Assembly: GCF_002307475.1 (NCBI RefSeq)
Contig: NZ_NTMH01000002.1
Coordinates: 19,142-83,141 of the forward strand
DNA length: 64,000 bases
DNA from: Pantoea allii
Lineage (GTDB): Bacteria > Pseudomonadota > Gammaproteobacteria > Enterobacterales > Enterobacteriaceae
Direction: 5' to 3'
The notes below the pieces were generated by a model. The model was not told where the DNA came from. It worked only from the letters and a program-made list of their open reading frames with translations, and did not search any database. The position numbers were made by a program, and so were the translations under genes. Every line of letters begins with the position of its first letter. Position 1 is the first letter of the stretch. Below, piece after piece: positions 35,882 to 48,925 of the stretch.

Positions 35882-37234
35882 TTATTCAAACAGATTGTGA
35901 TGCAACGTGCGCACCACGCTTTCAGCATCATTGCCCGGCACCAGGAAGCAGAGGTTATAGCTGCTGGCACCGTAACAGATCATCCGCAGGTTGAAAGGTT
36001 CGAGCACGCCGAAGACCTCTTTCCCAACCCCGCAGGCTTTTGACAGCTCGTTGCCGATAATCGCCACCAGCGCCAGGTTTTCTTCCACCTCGACGCGACA
36101 CAGTGACGACAGTTCCGTCAGCAGCGCCTGGCTCAGCAGATTGTCGCCCGTTGAGGTTGAACCGGTGGTATCCAGCGTTAACGCAACGCTGACTTCAGAC
36201 GTGGTGATGAGATCCACTGACACGTTGTGACGCACCAGAATATTGAACACTTCAGACAGGAAGCCTGGCGTGTGTAACATATTCAGGCTGTGCAGCGTCA
36301 CCAGGGTTTGCTTGCGACGCAGGGCCAATGCACGGAACAGCGGGGGATTGGCTGTCTCATTGCAGACGCGCGTGCCGCCCGCTGCCGGATCTTTGCTGGA
36401 GCCGACAAACACCGGGATGTCGCTACGAACGGCAGGCAGCAGGGTTGCAGGATGCAGCACTTTGGCCCCAAAGGTGGCCATTTCTGCCGCTTCCTCAAAG
36501 GTAATTTCATCAATACGTTTAGCCGCAGGCACCACGCGCGGGTCAGTGGTATAGATGCCCGGTACGTCAGTCCAGATATCCACGCGCGACGCTTTTAACG
36601 CTTCACCCAGCAGGGCCGCCGTGTAATCACTGCCGCCGCGACCGAGCGTAGTGGTGCGCCCTTTTTCTTCGCTGCCGATAAAGCCCTGGGTCACCACCAA
36701 TGACGCCGCAATACGCGGCTGCAACTGCGCGCTGACCTGTTCCGCCAGAACGGCCACATCCGGCTCAGCACGGCCAAAACGGTCATTCGTGCGCATCACT
36801 TTGCGAACATCGAACCATTCAGCATTCACCTGGCGTTCACGCAGGATCTCGACGAACAGTAAGGTCGACATCAGTTCGCCATGGCTGACCAGCTCGTCGG
36901 TTAAGGCGTTAGAGGTGGCCAGCGCGGCCGCGTCTGACAGCATGCCGATGTTGTCGATCATTCGGTCGATTTCGTCGCGAATAACGTCAGGATGTTGCAG
37001 GCGATCGATGATGGCATATTGAATGCGGCGGATGTCATCAAGTTGAGCCGCACGCTGCGATGTCTCCTGACCTTCTGCAAGGGAGACCAGCAGATTCGTG
37101 ATGCCGGCAGAGGCAGAGAGCACCACCAGCCGGGTATTGCTGTCCTGCAATACCACATCGGCGCTACGGTTCATGGCATCGAAATCGGCAACGCTGGTAC
37201 CGCCAAATTTCGCTACATTCAGATTCAGAGACAT
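35882..37234 (-). CDS. lysC: Lysine-sensitive aspartokinase III
   Basis: 450-residue enzyme phosphorylating aspartate, the first step to lysine, diaminopimelate, threonine and methionine. Kinase domain: VAKFGGTSVADF at residues 7-18, TLGRGGSDYTAAL near 199, VDIWTDVPGIYTTDPR near 218. Two C-terminal ACT domains start near 300 (TLHSLNMLHTPGFLSEVFNILVRHNVSVDLITTSEVSVALTLD), which bind lysine. Upstream lies a complete lysine riboswitch, so expression falls when lysine is plentiful. Start ATG at 37234 follows a GAGG Shine-Dalgarno. Confidence 0.97.
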   Translation of the reverse strand: MSLNLNVAKFGGTSVADFDAMNRSADVVLQDSNTRLVVLSASAGITNLLVSLAEGQETSQRAAQLDDIRRIQYAIIDRLQHPDVIRDEIDRMIDNIGMLSDAAALATSNALTDELVSHGELMSTLLFVEILRERQVNAEWFDVRKVMRTNDRFGRAEPDVAVLAEQVSAQLQPRIAASLVVTQGFIGSEEKGRTTTLGRGGSDYTAALLGEALKASRVDIWTDVPGIYTTDPRVVPAAKRIDEITFEEAAEMATFGAKVLHPATLLPAVRSDIPVFVGSSKDPAAGGTRVCNETANPPLFRALALRRKQTLVTLHSLNMLHTPGFLSEVFNILVRHNVSVDLITTSEVSVALTLDTTGSTSTGDNLLSQALLTELSSLCRVEVEENLALVAIIGNELSKACGVGKEVFGVLEPFNLRMICYGASSYNLCFLVPGNDAESVVRTLHHNLFE

Positions 37235-37345
37235 TGTATGACCTCGTGTCAGGGTACGTTGCCCTCACCCGTTGACGGATGAGAAACAGTAATTCAGCCT
37301 AAGCACAAGGAAAGAGCAGAAACGGGCAGACAAGATCGAATAGAC

Positions 37346-37548
37346 GAGTCACCCAGAAGCGCTCCACCTTGCAAAACGTCCGACTGTGGACGTTTCTGGT
37401 GACAACCCAGAGGATTCAGCCCCTGTAGCCGACAGGCAACACACCGTGTGTTGACCACCTCGGCGTCGCTCCCCCTGATGTGTTATCTCCGGATACGGTT
37501 CCTCCAACACACTGCCTGGGCGACGCGCCTCTTCTGGCTTGCGCACAG
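37346..37548 (-). promoter_or_regulatory. Lysine riboswitch (L box) of lysC
   Basis: On the minus strand the leader starts GCCAGAAGAGGCGCG (complement of about 37523-37537), continues with the TGTGTTGGAGGAACCG and AGATAACACATCAGGGGG core segments, GACGCCGAGG, GGGGCTGAATCC and TGGGTTGTCACCAGAAACG, and closes with GCTTCTGGGTGAC, which pairs with the 5' end to form P1. These blocks match the E. coli lysC L-box in order and spacing. The start codon lies about 115 nt further on, consistent with translational control. Confidence 0.93.
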
Positions 37549-39587
<2,039 letters not shown>

Positions 39588-39600
39588 ATTTCCACAAGCA

Positions 39601-39630
39601 CAAAAAGGCGGCTATTTAGTCGCCTTTTTC
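39601..39630 (+). terminator. pgi terminator
   Basis: AAAAAGGCG (39602-39610) / CGCCTTTTT (39621-39629) with a 10-nt loop, 14 nt after the pgi stop. Confidence 0.9.
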
Positions 39631-40150
39631 ATTGCATGGCGCTGAGTGCAACCCGCTTTTAATCTGAAAAGCCCGCAAACGGATTGGATAATTCTTAAAA
39701 TAGGCTGAGGCAAATCTGAAGATGACAGGTGTTTGAATATGACAATCTTATTAAAAATGGACCTAAATCAGCACACAGAACATTCTTACCTGTTGTTTTA
39801 TAATGCTATTTAATTTATTCATGCGTGAGGAAATTCCGATTATTCTCATTCCGTACCAAACAATACTAAATAAGTAGAAACCGCTTTGCTTTCTCCCTGT
39901 TCGCAGACAAATATTCGGCCTTTTAAGACAAACTCACGGCTTTAAAATAAGTTAACGCTAAATTTACTTAATTTAGCCCGTTTTTTGCCCTGCATTTCGA
40001 CAGGTTTTTACGTTACTGAACTCTGGTATTTTGTTGCCCTATACTGGACGCGCCCGTAATGGGTCTGTCCTTCGACTTTGCGGCAACGGTTCATTTGTTG
40101 TGCAGAATTGTCGGATAGCAATCCTTCATTCACTCAATGTAGGTGTTGTT
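39630..40150. other. AT-rich regulatory region before yjbE
   Basis: 521 bp, mostly A/T up to about 39980. A TATACT box at 40040-40045 could be the yjbE -10. Rcs and osmotic control are known for the E. coli operon, but I cannot point to a convincing RcsB box. No gene seen. Confidence 0.45.
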
Positions 40151-40399
40151 ATGAAAAAACGCATGATTGCCGGTCTGGCATTACTCATCGTAGCCGTCTC
40201 TTCCAGTGCGTTTGCCGCGCCGGAAGAAGCAGGTGCTGCAGCGGGCGCACAAGCGGGCACTATGTCCGCAGGTACGACTACCGCTGTGGGTATCGGCGTG
40301 CTTGGCGCGTTAGTAGGACTCGGTGTTGCCGCTTCTGGCGGTGGTGACGGGGCAAATACTGGTACAACAACCACAACCACAACGGGCACCACACGTTGA
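40151..40399 (+). CDS. yjbE: Exopolysaccharide-operon small secreted protein YjbE
   Basis: 82-residue exported protein. Signal peptide 1-23 (MKKRMIAGLALLIVAVSSSAFA), then a Gly/Ala/Ser-rich body and a C-terminal GGGDGANTG followed by a run of threonines, as in E. coli YjbE (80 aa). First gene of the yjbEFGH operon, whose overexpression in E. coli alters extracellular polysaccharide. The exact function of this small protein is unknown. Start at 40151 gives a normal signal peptide; the longer frame from 40031 is not needed. Confidence 0.88.
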   Translation: MKKRMIAGLALLIVAVSSSAFAAPEEAGAAAGAQAGTMSAGTTTAVGIGVLGALVGLGVAASGGGDGANTGTTTTTTTGTTR

Positions 40400-40537
40400 T
40401 GGGTACCCTGCTCCTTCGGGCTGTAGCAAGGCTGCGAACGCGCATATCACGATTCATTTGCGCAAGTTAATGAGTCGCTATCAGGACGCCACCGCGTCGG
40501 CGGCCTGAAAGAGTAAGGGTACGGGAGCTTTAAACAT

Positions 40538-40563
40538 AACCACACTTTCGTGTGGTTATTTTT
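40538..40563 (+). terminator. Intercistronic terminator between yjbE and yjbF
   Basis: AACCACAC (40538-40545), TTTC loop, GTGTGGTT (40550-40557), then ATTTTT. It lies inside the operon, 30 nt before yjbF, and would lower expression of yjbFGH relative to yjbE. Confidence 0.85.
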
Positions 40564-40592
40564 ACTTTGGCATCATTTATCAGGGACACACT

Positions 40593-41240
40593 GTGCGCCA
40601 ACTTCCTCTGCTGCTCGTTTGCCTGCTGCTGCAGGCCTGTACACAAACGCAAAAAGGACTCGAACAAACCGTGATGATGGCCATTGAAGGGCCAGATGAC
40701 GTCACCGTTACGCCTCAGCAGATTGATAATCTGCCCTATGCCAGCCTGTATGCCCGAATCAATGACGGTCCACGCATTTTTGTCGTGTTGGGTTATAACG
40801 AAAACGGTCAGCAAAAGTGGGTGACGCGCGATCAGTCCATGCTGGTCACCGCACACGGCAGACTGATTAAAACCCTGGGCTTGCCTGATAACCTGACAAG
40901 CGTCAGCAATCTCCAGCAAGACCCGCTGGCAAAAGGCCTGCACATTAGCAATGGTCAGCGCTGGACGCGGATTGTTCAGTGGACCGTTCAGGGCAACGTT
41001 CATAGCGGTACCCTGAGCTCAACCTTTGAGCGTGGCGACGATGAGGTGCTGAATATTGCGGGAAACCGCATTGCCTGTCGCGTCTGGCATGAGCAGCTGC
41101 ATATCGACAGCCTTAACCGCGAGTGGCAAAACACGTTCTGGATCGACAACAGCAGTGGTCAGGTGGTGCAATCCCGACAGATGCTGGCTGCCGATACTTT
41201 CCCTGTTGATATCACCATTCTGAAGCCGGCAAAATCATGA
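40593..41240 (+). CDS. yjbF: Lipoprotein YjbF (GfcB family)
   Basis: 215-residue outer-membrane-type lipoprotein. Signal peptide with lipobox LLQA-Cys16; +2 residue Thr suggests outer-membrane sorting. The body belongs to the YjbF/GfcB (YmcC) family found in capsule and exopolysaccharide operons. Start is a GTG at 40593 behind CAGGGA. Its stop overlaps the yjbG ATG by 4 bp (ATGA), so yjbF and yjbG are translationally coupled. Confidence 0.93.
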   Translation: MRQLPLLLVCLLLQACTQTQKGLEQTVMMAIEGPDDVTVTPQQIDNLPYASLYARINDGPRIFVVLGYNENGQQKWVTRDQSMLVTAHGRLIKTLGLPDNLTSVSNLQQDPLAKGLHISNGQRWTRIVQWTVQGNVHSGTLSSTFERGDDEVLNIAGNRIACRVWHEQLHIDSLNREWQNTFWIDNSSGQVVQSRQMLAADTFPVDITILKPAKS

Positions 41241-41980
41241 AAAAAATAACACTATTGTTGGCAGGAGTGAGCCTGCTCACCAGTCTGGGTGCGCAGGCCG
41301 CAGGCCAGGTCACCGTGCATGCGCCCCATGATACGAACAGCGTCCAGGTCAATCAGGTAGAGAACCTGGCCCAGTTGGTGACTCAGCCCGCACTGATGGC
41401 ACAAACAGACTGGCGTCGCGCCGTCATTGCCGAATACGGCGCGACGGCAATAGCACAACAACAGTATCAGCAGACACTGGCGCAGCTACGTGCCTGGCGT
41501 GCTGACAGCAGCGGAGAACAAGCCGCCGCCATTGATGCTGTGATACGTCAGTTAAGCAGCATCAAGGTGACCGGGCGGCAGTTCACGTCACTGGACCCCG
41601 ACTGGATTCGCCTGCACCCAATGGATAACCGCCGCCTGGAAGGCCGTTACGATCTCTATCTGACCCAGCCCAGCACCAGCGTCCTGCTGTTTGGCCCCAT
41701 CGCGGGGGCCGGTGCTGTGAGCTGGCAACCGGGTAAATCAGTGCGGGATTACCTGAGCGATCACCCGCTCCTGTCTGGTGCAGAACGCAACATCGCGATT
41801 GTGATTGCGCCGGATGGTACGACGCAGGAAGCACCCGTCGCTTACTGGAATCACCGCCACGTCGAACCCGAACCCGGCAGCATCATTATGACGGGCTTTT
41901 CGTCATGGAGCCTGCCTGGCGCGTATGAAGACCTGAATAGCCGCCTCGTTTCTGTTCTGACTCACCGGATACCAGACTGA
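41237..41980 (+). CDS. yjbG: Periplasmic protein YjbG (GfcC family)
   Basis: 247 residues; signal peptide of about 21 residues ([21 protein letters not shown]). The remainder follows the YjbG/GfcC family, whose structural homologues resemble the ring part of capsule exporter Wza; visible is the C-terminal [19 protein letters not shown] block. Coupled to yjbF by ATGA and to yjbH by a one-base overlap (TGATG at 41978-41982). Confidence 0.92.
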   Translation: MKKITLLLAGVSLLTSLGAQAAGQVTVHAPHDTNSVQVNQVENLAQLVTQPALMAQTDWRRAVIAEYGATAIAQQQYQQTLAQLRAWRADSSGEQAAAIDAVIRQLSSIKVTGRQFTSLDPDWIRLHPMDNRRLEGRYDLYLTQPSTSVLLFGPIAGAGAVSWQPGKSVRDYLSDHPLLSGAERNIAIVIAPDGTTQEAPVAYWNHRHVEPEPGSIIMTGFSSWSLPGAYEDLNSRLVSVLTHRIPD

Positions 41981-44070
41981 TGAAAAAACGTTATCTTCTC
42001 AGCCTGTTGGCTGTTTCTGTGGCAAGCGCCTGCCAGGCACATGCGGAAATGTATGCGGCCCCGGTAACGCCTTCGCAGTCTGATTTTGGCGGTGTGGGCC
42101 TGATGCAGGTGCCTACCGCGCGTATGGCGAAAGAGGGCGAATTCAGCCTGAATTTCCGTGATAATGACCAGTACCGCTACTATTCGGCTTCGTTACAGCT
42201 GTTCCCCTGGCTGGAAACCACCGTGCGTTATACCGACGTGCGGACCCGGCGTTACAGTGCGGTGGAAAGCTTCAGCGGCAATCAAAGCTATAAAGATAAG
42301 GCCTTCGACCTGAAGCTGCGACTGTGGCAGGAAGGTTACTGGCTGCCGGAGGTGTCATTTGGTACACGCGATCTGGGCGGTACCGGTTTGTTTGACAGTG
42401 AATATCTGGTCGCCACCAAAGCCTGGGGCCCCTTTGACTTTACGTTGGGGATGGGCTGGGGCTATCTGGGCAACAGCGGCACCGTCAAAAACCCCTTCTG
42501 TTCCTACAGCGACAGCTACTGTCAGCGTCCTGGCGTCGGTCAGGCGGGATCGATCAACGGCTCGCAGATGTTCCATGGCCCTTCCGCCGTGTTCGGCGGA
42601 ATCGAATACCAGACGCCGTGGCAGCCGCTGCGCCTGAAGGTGGAATACGAAGGTAACGATTACAAGGATGATTTTGCCGGACGCCTGCCACAACGCAGCA
42701 AGGTCAACGTGGGCGCGATCTATCGCCTGACGGACTGGGCAGATATCAATGCCAGCTATGAACGCGGCAACACCTTTATGTTCGGCTTTACTATCCGCAC
42801 TAATTTCAACGATATGCATCAGGATCATATCGACAGTCCGAAGCCTGCTTACCAGCCGAATCCGCAGCCTAAACTGCTGGAGACCACGGTCACCGGTAGC
42901 CAGCTGTCTGAACTGAAGTCTAACGCTGGCCTGGCAGGGCCAAAAATTCAGACCAAGGGCAGCACGTTATACGTCTCGGGCGAGCAAACCAAATACCGCG
43001 ATACGCGCGAAGGCGTGGATCGCGCAAATCGTATCATCATGAATAATCTGCCGGACGGTATTGAAACCATTAACGTGACGGAGTCGCGTTACAATATGCC
43101 GCAGGTCACCACGGAAACCTCTGTTGCCAGCCTGCGCAATGAACTGGGTGGTTATCCGTTAGGGCATGAGCAGCCGTTACAACAGGTCCGCAAAAATCCT
43201 GTTGATCCGGACCCTACTGAGCAGGGCATGTTTATTCGTAAAGAGCGCCTGAGTTACAGCCTGTCGCCGGTACTGAACCAGTCGGTGGGCGGCCCGGAAA
43301 GTTTCTATCTGTACCAGGTCGGCGTGATGGGCAATGTCGATTACTGGCTTACCGATCATTTTCTGGTCGGCGGTAGCCTGTTTGCTAACGTGGCGAATAA
43401 CTACAACAAGTTTAACTACAACGGCGCGCCTGCAGATTCAACGCTGCCGCGTGTGCGTACGCACATTCGCGACTACGTTGAGAACAATGTTTACGTCAAC
43501 GATCTGCAAGCCAACTACATGGATTATCTGGGCAATGGCTTCTATGGTCAGGTTTATGGCGGCTATCTGGAAACCATGTATGGCGGCGTAGGTGGGGAAG
43601 TGCTCTATCGTCCGGTTGACAGCAACTGGGCCGTTGGGGTGGACGCCAACTATGTGCGTCAGCGTGACTGGGATGACATGATGAGATTCACCCGTTACGA
43701 GGCACCTACCGGTAACCTCACGGGCTACTGGCGTCCCTGGTTTATGCAGGATGTCCTGGTCAAAGCCAGCGTCGGGCAGTATCTGGCGAAGGATAAAGGC
43801 GTCACCATTGATGTGTCCAAACGCTTCGACAGTGGCGTGATGGTGGGCGTTTATGCCACTAAAACCAACGTGTCATCACAGCAGTATGGTGAAGGCGACT
43901 TTACCAAAGGCTTCTACATCTCTGTTCCAATGGATCTGTTTACCGTTACGCCAACCCGTGGCCGTGCGCAGATTAACTGGGTGCCGCTCACCCGTGACGG
44001 TGGTCAGATGCTGGGACGTAAGTACCAGCTGTACGATATGACCTCGGACCGTGACGCCCGGTTTAACTAA
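41980..44070 (+). CDS. yjbH: Outer-membrane lipoprotein-like porin YjbH
   Basis: 696-residue exported protein. Signal peptide ([23 protein letters not shown]); the segment VASACQ could be read as a lipobox. The mature start [28 protein letters not shown] is diagnostic of YjbH/WbfD-type outer-membrane barrels; many beta strands follow and a second barrel-like half begins near residue 425. Last gene of yjbEFGH, thought to assist secretion of an exopolysaccharide. Terminated by a hairpin shared with metH. Confidence 0.93.
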   Translation: MKKRYLLSLLAVSVASACQAHAEMYAAPVTPSQSDFGGVGLMQVPTARMAKEGEFSLNFRDNDQYRYYSASLQLFPWLETTVRYTDVRTRRYSAVESFSGNQSYKDKAFDLKLRLWQEGYWLPEVSFGTRDLGGTGLFDSEYLVATKAWGPFDFTLGMGWGYLGNSGTVKNPFCSYSDSYCQRPGVGQAGSINGSQMFHGPSAVFGGIEYQTPWQPLRLKVEYEGNDYKDDFAGRLPQRSKVNVGAIYRLTDWADINASYERGNTFMFGFTIRTNFNDMHQDHIDSPKPAYQPNPQPKLLETTVTGSQLSELKSNAGLAGPKIQTKGSTLYVSGEQTKYRDTREGVDRANRIIMNNLPDGIETINVTESRYNMPQVTTETSVASLRNELGGYPLGHEQPLQQVRKNPVDPDPTEQGMFIRKERLSYSLSPVLNQSVGGPESFYLYQVGVMGNVDYWLTDHFLVGGSLFANVANNYNKFNYNGAPADSTLPRVRTHIRDYVENNVYVNDLQANYMDYLGNGFYGQVYGGYLETMYGGVGGEVLYRPVDSNWAVGVDANYVRQRDWDDMMRFTRYEAPTGNLTGYWRPWFMQDVLVKASVGQYLAKDKGVTIDVSKRFDSGVMVGVYATKTNVSSQQYGEGDFTKGFYISVPMDLFTVTPTRGRAQINWVPLTRDGGQMLGRKYQLYDMTSDRDARFN

Positions 44071-44071
44071 C

Positions 44072-44105
44072 AAAAAGGCAGCCTTTTGGCTGCCTTGCTT
44101 TTTTA
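44072..44105. terminator. Bidirectional terminator between yjbH and metH
   Basis: AAGGCAGCC (44075-44083), TTTT loop, GGCTGCCTT (44088-44096), flanked by A5 on the left and GCTTTTTT on the right; usable on both strands. Confidence 0.9.
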
Positions 44106-47100
44106 GTCTGCGTCGTAACCCAGGTTGGGCGCCAGCCAGCGTTCCACTTCGCTGACGGACATGCCTTTGCGTGCCGCATAGTCTTCAACCTGATCGCGCT
44201 GAATTTGCGCCACGGCGAAGTAGCGGCTGTCAGGGTGACTGAAATACCAGCCTGACACCGAAGCGCCTGGCCACATGGCAAAAGACTCCGTGAGTTTCAT
44301 GCCGGTATGGGTTTCCACATCCAGCAGCGCCCAAATAGCCGCTTTCTCGGTATGTTCCGGGCAGGCGGGATAACCCGGAGCCGGACGAATCCCCTGATAA
44401 TTCTCGCGGATCAGTGCCTCATTGCTCAGGTTTTCGTCGGGGGCAAACCCCCAAATCGTTTTACGCACCTGTTCGTGCAGATATTCTGCGAAGGCTTCGG
44501 CTAAGCGGTCAGCAATGGCTTTGACCATAATCTTGTTATAGTCGTCGTGTTGCTTATCGTAAGCCTCGGCCAGCACATCCTCCTCCAGGCCGCCCGTAAC
44601 CGCAAAGGCACCCAGGTAATCCGCTTTACCGCTGGTTTTCGGTGCCACGAAATCGGCCAGGCAGTAATTGGCAAAATCTGTTTTTTCCGTTTGCTGCCGC
44701 AGATGATGGCTGACATTCAGTACAGTATCGCGCTGCTCATCGGTGAAGATATGGATATCGTCGCCTACGCGGTTAGCCGGGAATATGCCCACCACGCCGC
44801 GTGGCGTCAGCGCCTTTTCTGCACTCAGCTTATCCAGCATGGCGTTGGCATCGGCAAACAGCCGTTTCGCTTCATCGCCCACCACCTCATCTTCAAGGAT
44901 GCGCGGGTATTTACCTGCCAGCGACCAGGTCATAAAGAACGGTGTCCAGTCAATGTAATTGCGCAGTACATCAATGTCGGCTTCCACGCGCCTCACGCCC
45001 CTGTGCTTAGCCACCGGTGGTGTATAACTCTCCCAGTCAATTTTCGTGGCATTATCGCGCGCCACGCTGAGTGACACCGGCGGTGTGCGGGGTTTTTTAC
45101 GCGCATGCTGAATCCGCACGGTTTCATATTCTTTTCGCGTACGGGCGACAAAGTCATCCCTGAGCGTGTCGGAGAGCAGGGATGACACAACACCAACCGT
45201 GCGCGAAGCGTTTTGCACATACACGGTGGGCCCACTGTAGTTCTGTTCGATTTTCACCGCCGTATGGGCTTTAGAGGTGGTTGCGCCACCAATTAACAGC
45301 GGCAGCGTGAAGCCCTGACGCTCCATCTCTTTCGCCATGTTGACCATTTCATCCAGCGAGGGCGTAATTAAGCCAGAAAGACCAATGATGTCAGCATTCA
45401 CTTCACGCGCGGTTTTCAGGATTTTCTCGCCTGGCACCATCACGCCGAGATCGATAATTTCATAGTTATTGCACTGTAACACCACGCCAACGATGTTTTT
45501 GCCGATGTCGTGGACGTCACCTTTTACCGTCGCCAGCACAATCTTGCCGTTGCTGCGCCCGGCTTCTTTACTGGCCTGAATATAGGGTTCCAGCCAGGCG
45601 ACGGCCTGCTTCATCACGCGGGCAGATTTGACGACCTGCGGCAGGAACATTTTGCCTTCACCAAACAGATCGCCGACCACATTCATACCGGACATCAGCG
45701 GCCCTTCAATCACGTCAATCGGACGTGCGGCCAGCTGACGGGCTTCTTCCGTGTCCAGATCAATAAATTCCGTGATGCCTTTTACCAGCGAGTATTCCAG
45801 CCGTTTCACCACGTCCCAGCCACGCCATTCGGCTTGCTGTTTTTCATCCGCACCGTCACTTTTACTGCTGCGATATTTTTCCGCCAGCGCCAGTAACCGT
45901 TCGGTGCCGTCGGCACGTCGGTTAAGCACCACGTCCTCAACCGCCTCACGCAGTTCGTCGGACAGGTCGTCATAAATGGCTAGCTGTCCGGCGTTAACGA
46001 TCCCCATGTCCATACCGTTACGAATGGCGTAGTAGAGAAATACCGCGTGAATCGCCTCACGTACCGGATCGTTGCCCCGGAAAGAGAACGAGACGTTAGA
46101 CACACCGCCCGAGATCATGGCATGAGGCAGCTCGCGCTTAATGTCTTCGCACGCCCCGATAAAATCCATCGCGTAGTTGTTATGCTCTTCAATACCGGTC
46201 GCAACGGCAAAAATATTGGGATCGAAAATGATATCTTCCGGCGGGAAACCCACCTGTTGCGTCAGAATCTGGTAGGCGCGACGGCAGATCTCAATCTTCC
46301 GCTCACGGGTATCGGCCTGTCCCACTTCATCAAATGCCATCACCACCATGGCAGCCCCGTAGCGGCGGACAAGCCGGGCATGATGGATAAATGCGGCTTC
46401 GCCCTCTTTCATTGAGACAGAGTTAACGATGCCTTTTCCCTGTATGCACTGCAGCCCCTTTTCGATGACCGCCCATTTTGAGGAGTCGATCATAATGGGC
46501 ACGCGGGCAATATCGGGTTCACCGGCAATCAGATTGAGGAAACGCACCATCGCCACTTCTGCGTCCAGCATTCCTTCATCCATGTTGATATCAATAATCT
46601 GGGCACCGCTCTCAACCTGCTGTAACGCGACTTCCAGCGCCTCGTTGTATTTATCTTCTTTTATCAGGCGTTTAAACCTGGCGGAGCCGGTAACGTTGGT
46701 ACGTTCGCCCACGTTCACAAACAGCGACCCGGCGCTGATATTCAGTGGTTCAAGACCCGAGAGTCGGCAGGCAACCGGCAACGTGGGACGCTTACGCGGC
46801 GCAACGCCTTCTACCGCCGCCGCCATCGCGGCGATGTGCTGTGGCGTCGTGCCGCAGCAGCCGCCAATAATATTCAGAAAGCCAGCGTTGGCCCATTCGC
46901 CAATCTGCTGTGCCATTACGTCTGCGTCGAGATCGTATTCACCAAAGGCGTTGGGCAAACCGGCATTGGGATGAGCCGTGACATAGCCTTCCGCGATGCG
47001 CGACAGTTCGGCGACATACTGGCGTAATTCATCCGGGCCCAGCGCGCAGTTCAGGCCAAAGGATAAGGGCTCAGCGTGGCGCAACGCATTATAAAAGGCT

Positions 47101-47786
47101 TCGGTAGTTTGTCCGGAAAGCGTGCGGCCTGAAGCATCGGTGATGGTTCCGGAGATCATCAACGGCAGCGCCACGCCCAGGGCTTCCATTTCCGTTTTGA
47201 CCGCAAAGATGGCCGCTTTGGCGTTGAGCGTATCGAACACCGTTTCAATCATAATGATGTGACAACCGCCTTCCACCAGCGCCCGAGTGGATTCACGGTA
47301 TGCGTCCACCAACTGATTAAAGGTGACATTACGGAAAGCAGGATCGTTAACATCAGGTGAGATCGAACAGGTGCGGTTAGTTGGGCCGAGTACACCTGCC
47401 ACGTAGCGCGGTTTATCTGGCGTTTTCGCCGTCCACGCATCGGCACTGGCGCGTGCCAGCTTCGCGGCCGCGAAGTTGATTTCCGCCGACAGGGCTTCCA
47501 TCTGGTAGTCCGCCATCGCAATGGGGGTGGCGTTAAAGGTATTGGTTTCCACAATGTCAGCACCGGCGGCCAGATACGCTTCATGGATCTCGCGGATCAC
47601 CTCTGGCTTCGTTAACACCAGCAGATCGTTATTGCCTTTGAGATCGCAGGGCCAGTCAGCAAAACGGCTGCCACGAAAATCGTGCTCGTCCAGTTTATAG
47701 CTCTGGATCATGGTGCCCATGCCACCGTCTAATAGCATAATGCGTTGGGCAAGTTGCTGATGCAGCGCGTCGGTTAGATTGCTCAC
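44103..47786 (-). CDS. metH: Cobalamin-dependent methionine synthase
   Basis: 1,227 residues from the GTG at 47786, exactly the E. coli length; a GTG at 47801 would add five residues. It transfers a methyl group from methyltetrahydrofolate to homocysteine. Modules in order: homocysteine domain with zinc Cys310-Cys311 ([10 protein letters not shown]), methyltetrahydrofolate domain ([11 protein letters not shown]), cobalamin domain with the axial histidine in [10 protein letters not shown] (His759), and AdoMet reactivation domain ([15 protein letters not shown]). Divergent from iclR, as in E. coli. Confidence 0.97.
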   Translation of the reverse strand: MSNLTDALHQQLAQRIMLLDGGMGTMIQSYKLDEHDFRGSRFADWPCDLKGNNDLLVLTKPEVIREIHEAYLAAGADIVETNTFNATPIAMADYQMEALSAEINFAAAKLARASADAWTAKTPDKPRYVAGVLGPTNRTCSISPDVNDPAFRNVTFNQLVDAYRESTRALVEGGCHIIMIETVFDTLNAKAAIFAVKTEMEALGVALPLMISGTITDASGRTLSGQTTEAFYNALRHAEPLSFGLNCALGPDELRQYVAELSRIAEGYVTAHPNAGLPNAFGEYDLDADVMAQQIGEWANAGFLNIIGGCCGTTPQHIAAMAAAVEGVAPRKRPTLPVACRLSGLEPLNISAGSLFVNVGERTNVTGSARFKRLIKEDKYNEALEVALQQVESGAQIIDINMDEGMLDAEVAMVRFLNLIAGEPDIARVPIMIDSSKWAVIEKGLQCIQGKGIVNSVSMKEGEAAFIHHARLVRRYGAAMVVMAFDEVGQADTRERKIEICRRAYQILTQQVGFPPEDIIFDPNIFAVATGIEEHNNYAMDFIGACEDIKRELPHAMISGGVSNVSFSFRGNDPVREAIHAVFLYYAIRNGMDMGIVNAGQLAIYDDLSDELREAVEDVVLNRRADGTERLLALAEKYRSSKSDGADEKQQAEWRGWDVVKRLEYSLVKGITEFIDLDTEEARQLAARPIDVIEGPLMSGMNVVGDLFGEGKMFLPQVVKSARVMKQAVAWLEPYIQASKEAGRSNGKIVLATVKGDVHDIGKNIVGVVLQCNNYEIIDLGVMVPGEKILKTAREVNADIIGLSGLITPSLDEMVNMAKEMERQGFTLPLLIGGATTSKAHTAVKIEQNYSGPTVYVQNASRTVGVVSSLLSDTLRDDFVARTRKEYETVRIQHARKKPRTPPVSLSVARDNATKIDWESYTPPVAKHRGVRRVEADIDVLRNYIDWTPFFMTWSLAGKYPRILEDEVVGDEAKRLFADANAMLDKLSAEKALTPRGVVGIFPANRVGDDIHIFTDEQRDTVLNVSHHLRQQTEKTDFANYCLADFVAPKTSGKADYLGAFAVTGGLEEDVLAEAYDKQHDDYNKIMVKAIADRLAEAFAEYLHEQVRKTIWGFAPDENLSNEALIRENYQGIRPAPGYPACPEHTEKAAIWALLDVETHTGMKLTESFAMWPGASVSGWYFSHPDSRYFAVAQIQRDQVEDYAARKGMSVSEVERWLAPNLGYDAD

Positions 47787-47950
47787 TGTTGTCTCATCCA
47801 CGTCAATCCGCTGGTGAAATACCAGCCAGTCATTCTTGCATAAGGTCGTTATGGCTCAAAGTAACCTTAGTTGAGATTTTCAGCAGAAGCCGCTATCAGG
47901 TCTGACCAGCGCGTCAGCGTTTGCAATTGATGAGATTAAAACGAAAATGG

Positions 47951-47966
47951 TTTCCACTATGTGAAA
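47951..47966. promoter_or_regulatory. Candidate iclR self-operator
   Basis: Imperfect palindrome TTTCCACTATGTGAAA immediately before the iclR Shine-Dalgarno. It shares TTTCCA with the IclR box. IclR represses its own gene in E. coli, so autoregulation is plausible here. Confidence 0.4.
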
Positions 47967-47978
47967 AGGAGAGACAAT

Positions 47979-48809
47979 ATGGCAACGCCTGTCCCCGCAA
48001 AACGCGGTAAAAAACCCCGTGGCACCCCTGCCCCTTCAGCGCCCGTGGGCGGTCAGGTTCAGTCACTGACCCGGGGATTAACGCTGTTGGCGTTAATCGC
48101 CAATTCACATGGCAGCGTAGCCCTGACCGAACTGGCACAGCAGGCGGGCCTGCCTAATTCCACCACCCACCGCTTGCTGACCACGATGCAACAGCAGGGT
48201 TTCGTGCGGCAGGAAGGCGATTTGGGCTACTGGACCATTGGCGCACAGGCATTTGTCATCGGCAGCAGTTTTTTGCAGAGCCGGAATCTGCTGGCGTTGG
48301 TCCACCCGGTGCTACGCACGCTGATGGAACATTCCGGTGAAACAGTCAACCTGGCGGTGCTGGATCTTAGCGATTTTCAGGCCGTTATTATCGATCAGGT
48401 GCAGTGCACGCAACTGATGCGCATGTCCGCGCCGATCGGCGGTAAACTGCCGATGCATGCATCGGGAGCCGGTAAAGCTTTTCTGGCCCATCTCAGCGAC
48501 GAACAGGTCACCGCGCTGCTGCATCAGAAAGGCTTACATTACTACACGCCAAAGACACTGATGTCGCCACAAAGCCTGAAAACGAACCTGGCCCAGATTC
48601 GCACGCGGGGGTTTTCTTTCGATGATGAAGAACATGCCCTCGGTTTGCGTTGTGTGGCTGCTCCCCTTTATGACGAACATGGCGAACCTTTCGCTGCACT
48701 TTCGATTTCAGGCCCTATCGCCCGCATGACTGACGATCGCATTACCGAACTGGGTGCGCTGGTCATCCGTGAAGCGCGTCAGGTGACGCTGGCCTACAGT
48801 GGTCGCTAA
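47979..48809 (+). CDS. iclR: Glyoxylate-bypass repressor IclR
   Basis: 276-residue repressor of aceBAK (274 in E. coli). After a basic, proline-rich N-terminal arm comes the winged helix (VQSLTRGLTLLALIANSHGSVALTELAQQAGLPNSTTHRLLTTMQQQGFV, about 27-77) and the C-terminal effector domain (MHASGAGKAFLA near 162; DDEEHALGLRCVAAPLYDEHG near 215) that senses glyoxylate or pyruvate. ATG at 47979 follows AAGGAG. In E. coli it touches aceK; here a 5.7-kb insertion separates them. Confidence 0.95.
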   Translation: MATPVPAKRGKKPRGTPAPSAPVGGQVQSLTRGLTLLALIANSHGSVALTELAQQAGLPNSTTHRLLTTMQQQGFVRQEGDLGYWTIGAQAFVIGSSFLQSRNLLALVHPVLRTLMEHSGETVNLAVLDLSDFQAVIIDQVQCTQLMRMSAPIGGKLPMHASGAGKAFLAHLSDEQVTALLHQKGLHYYTPKTLMSPQSLKTNLAQIRTRGFSFDDEEHALGLRCVAAPLYDEHGEPFAALSISGPIARMTDDRITELGALVIREARQVTLAYSGR

Positions 48810-48925
48810 GTCACGGCTGACCGCCCGATAGCACTGGCGCAGCCGCCCTCATACGTTATAAACCCCGGTCTCTATCAGCAACAGCCTGTACCCGAGCCAC
48901 CTGCGGGCTGGCCAGCGCCTTCCCG

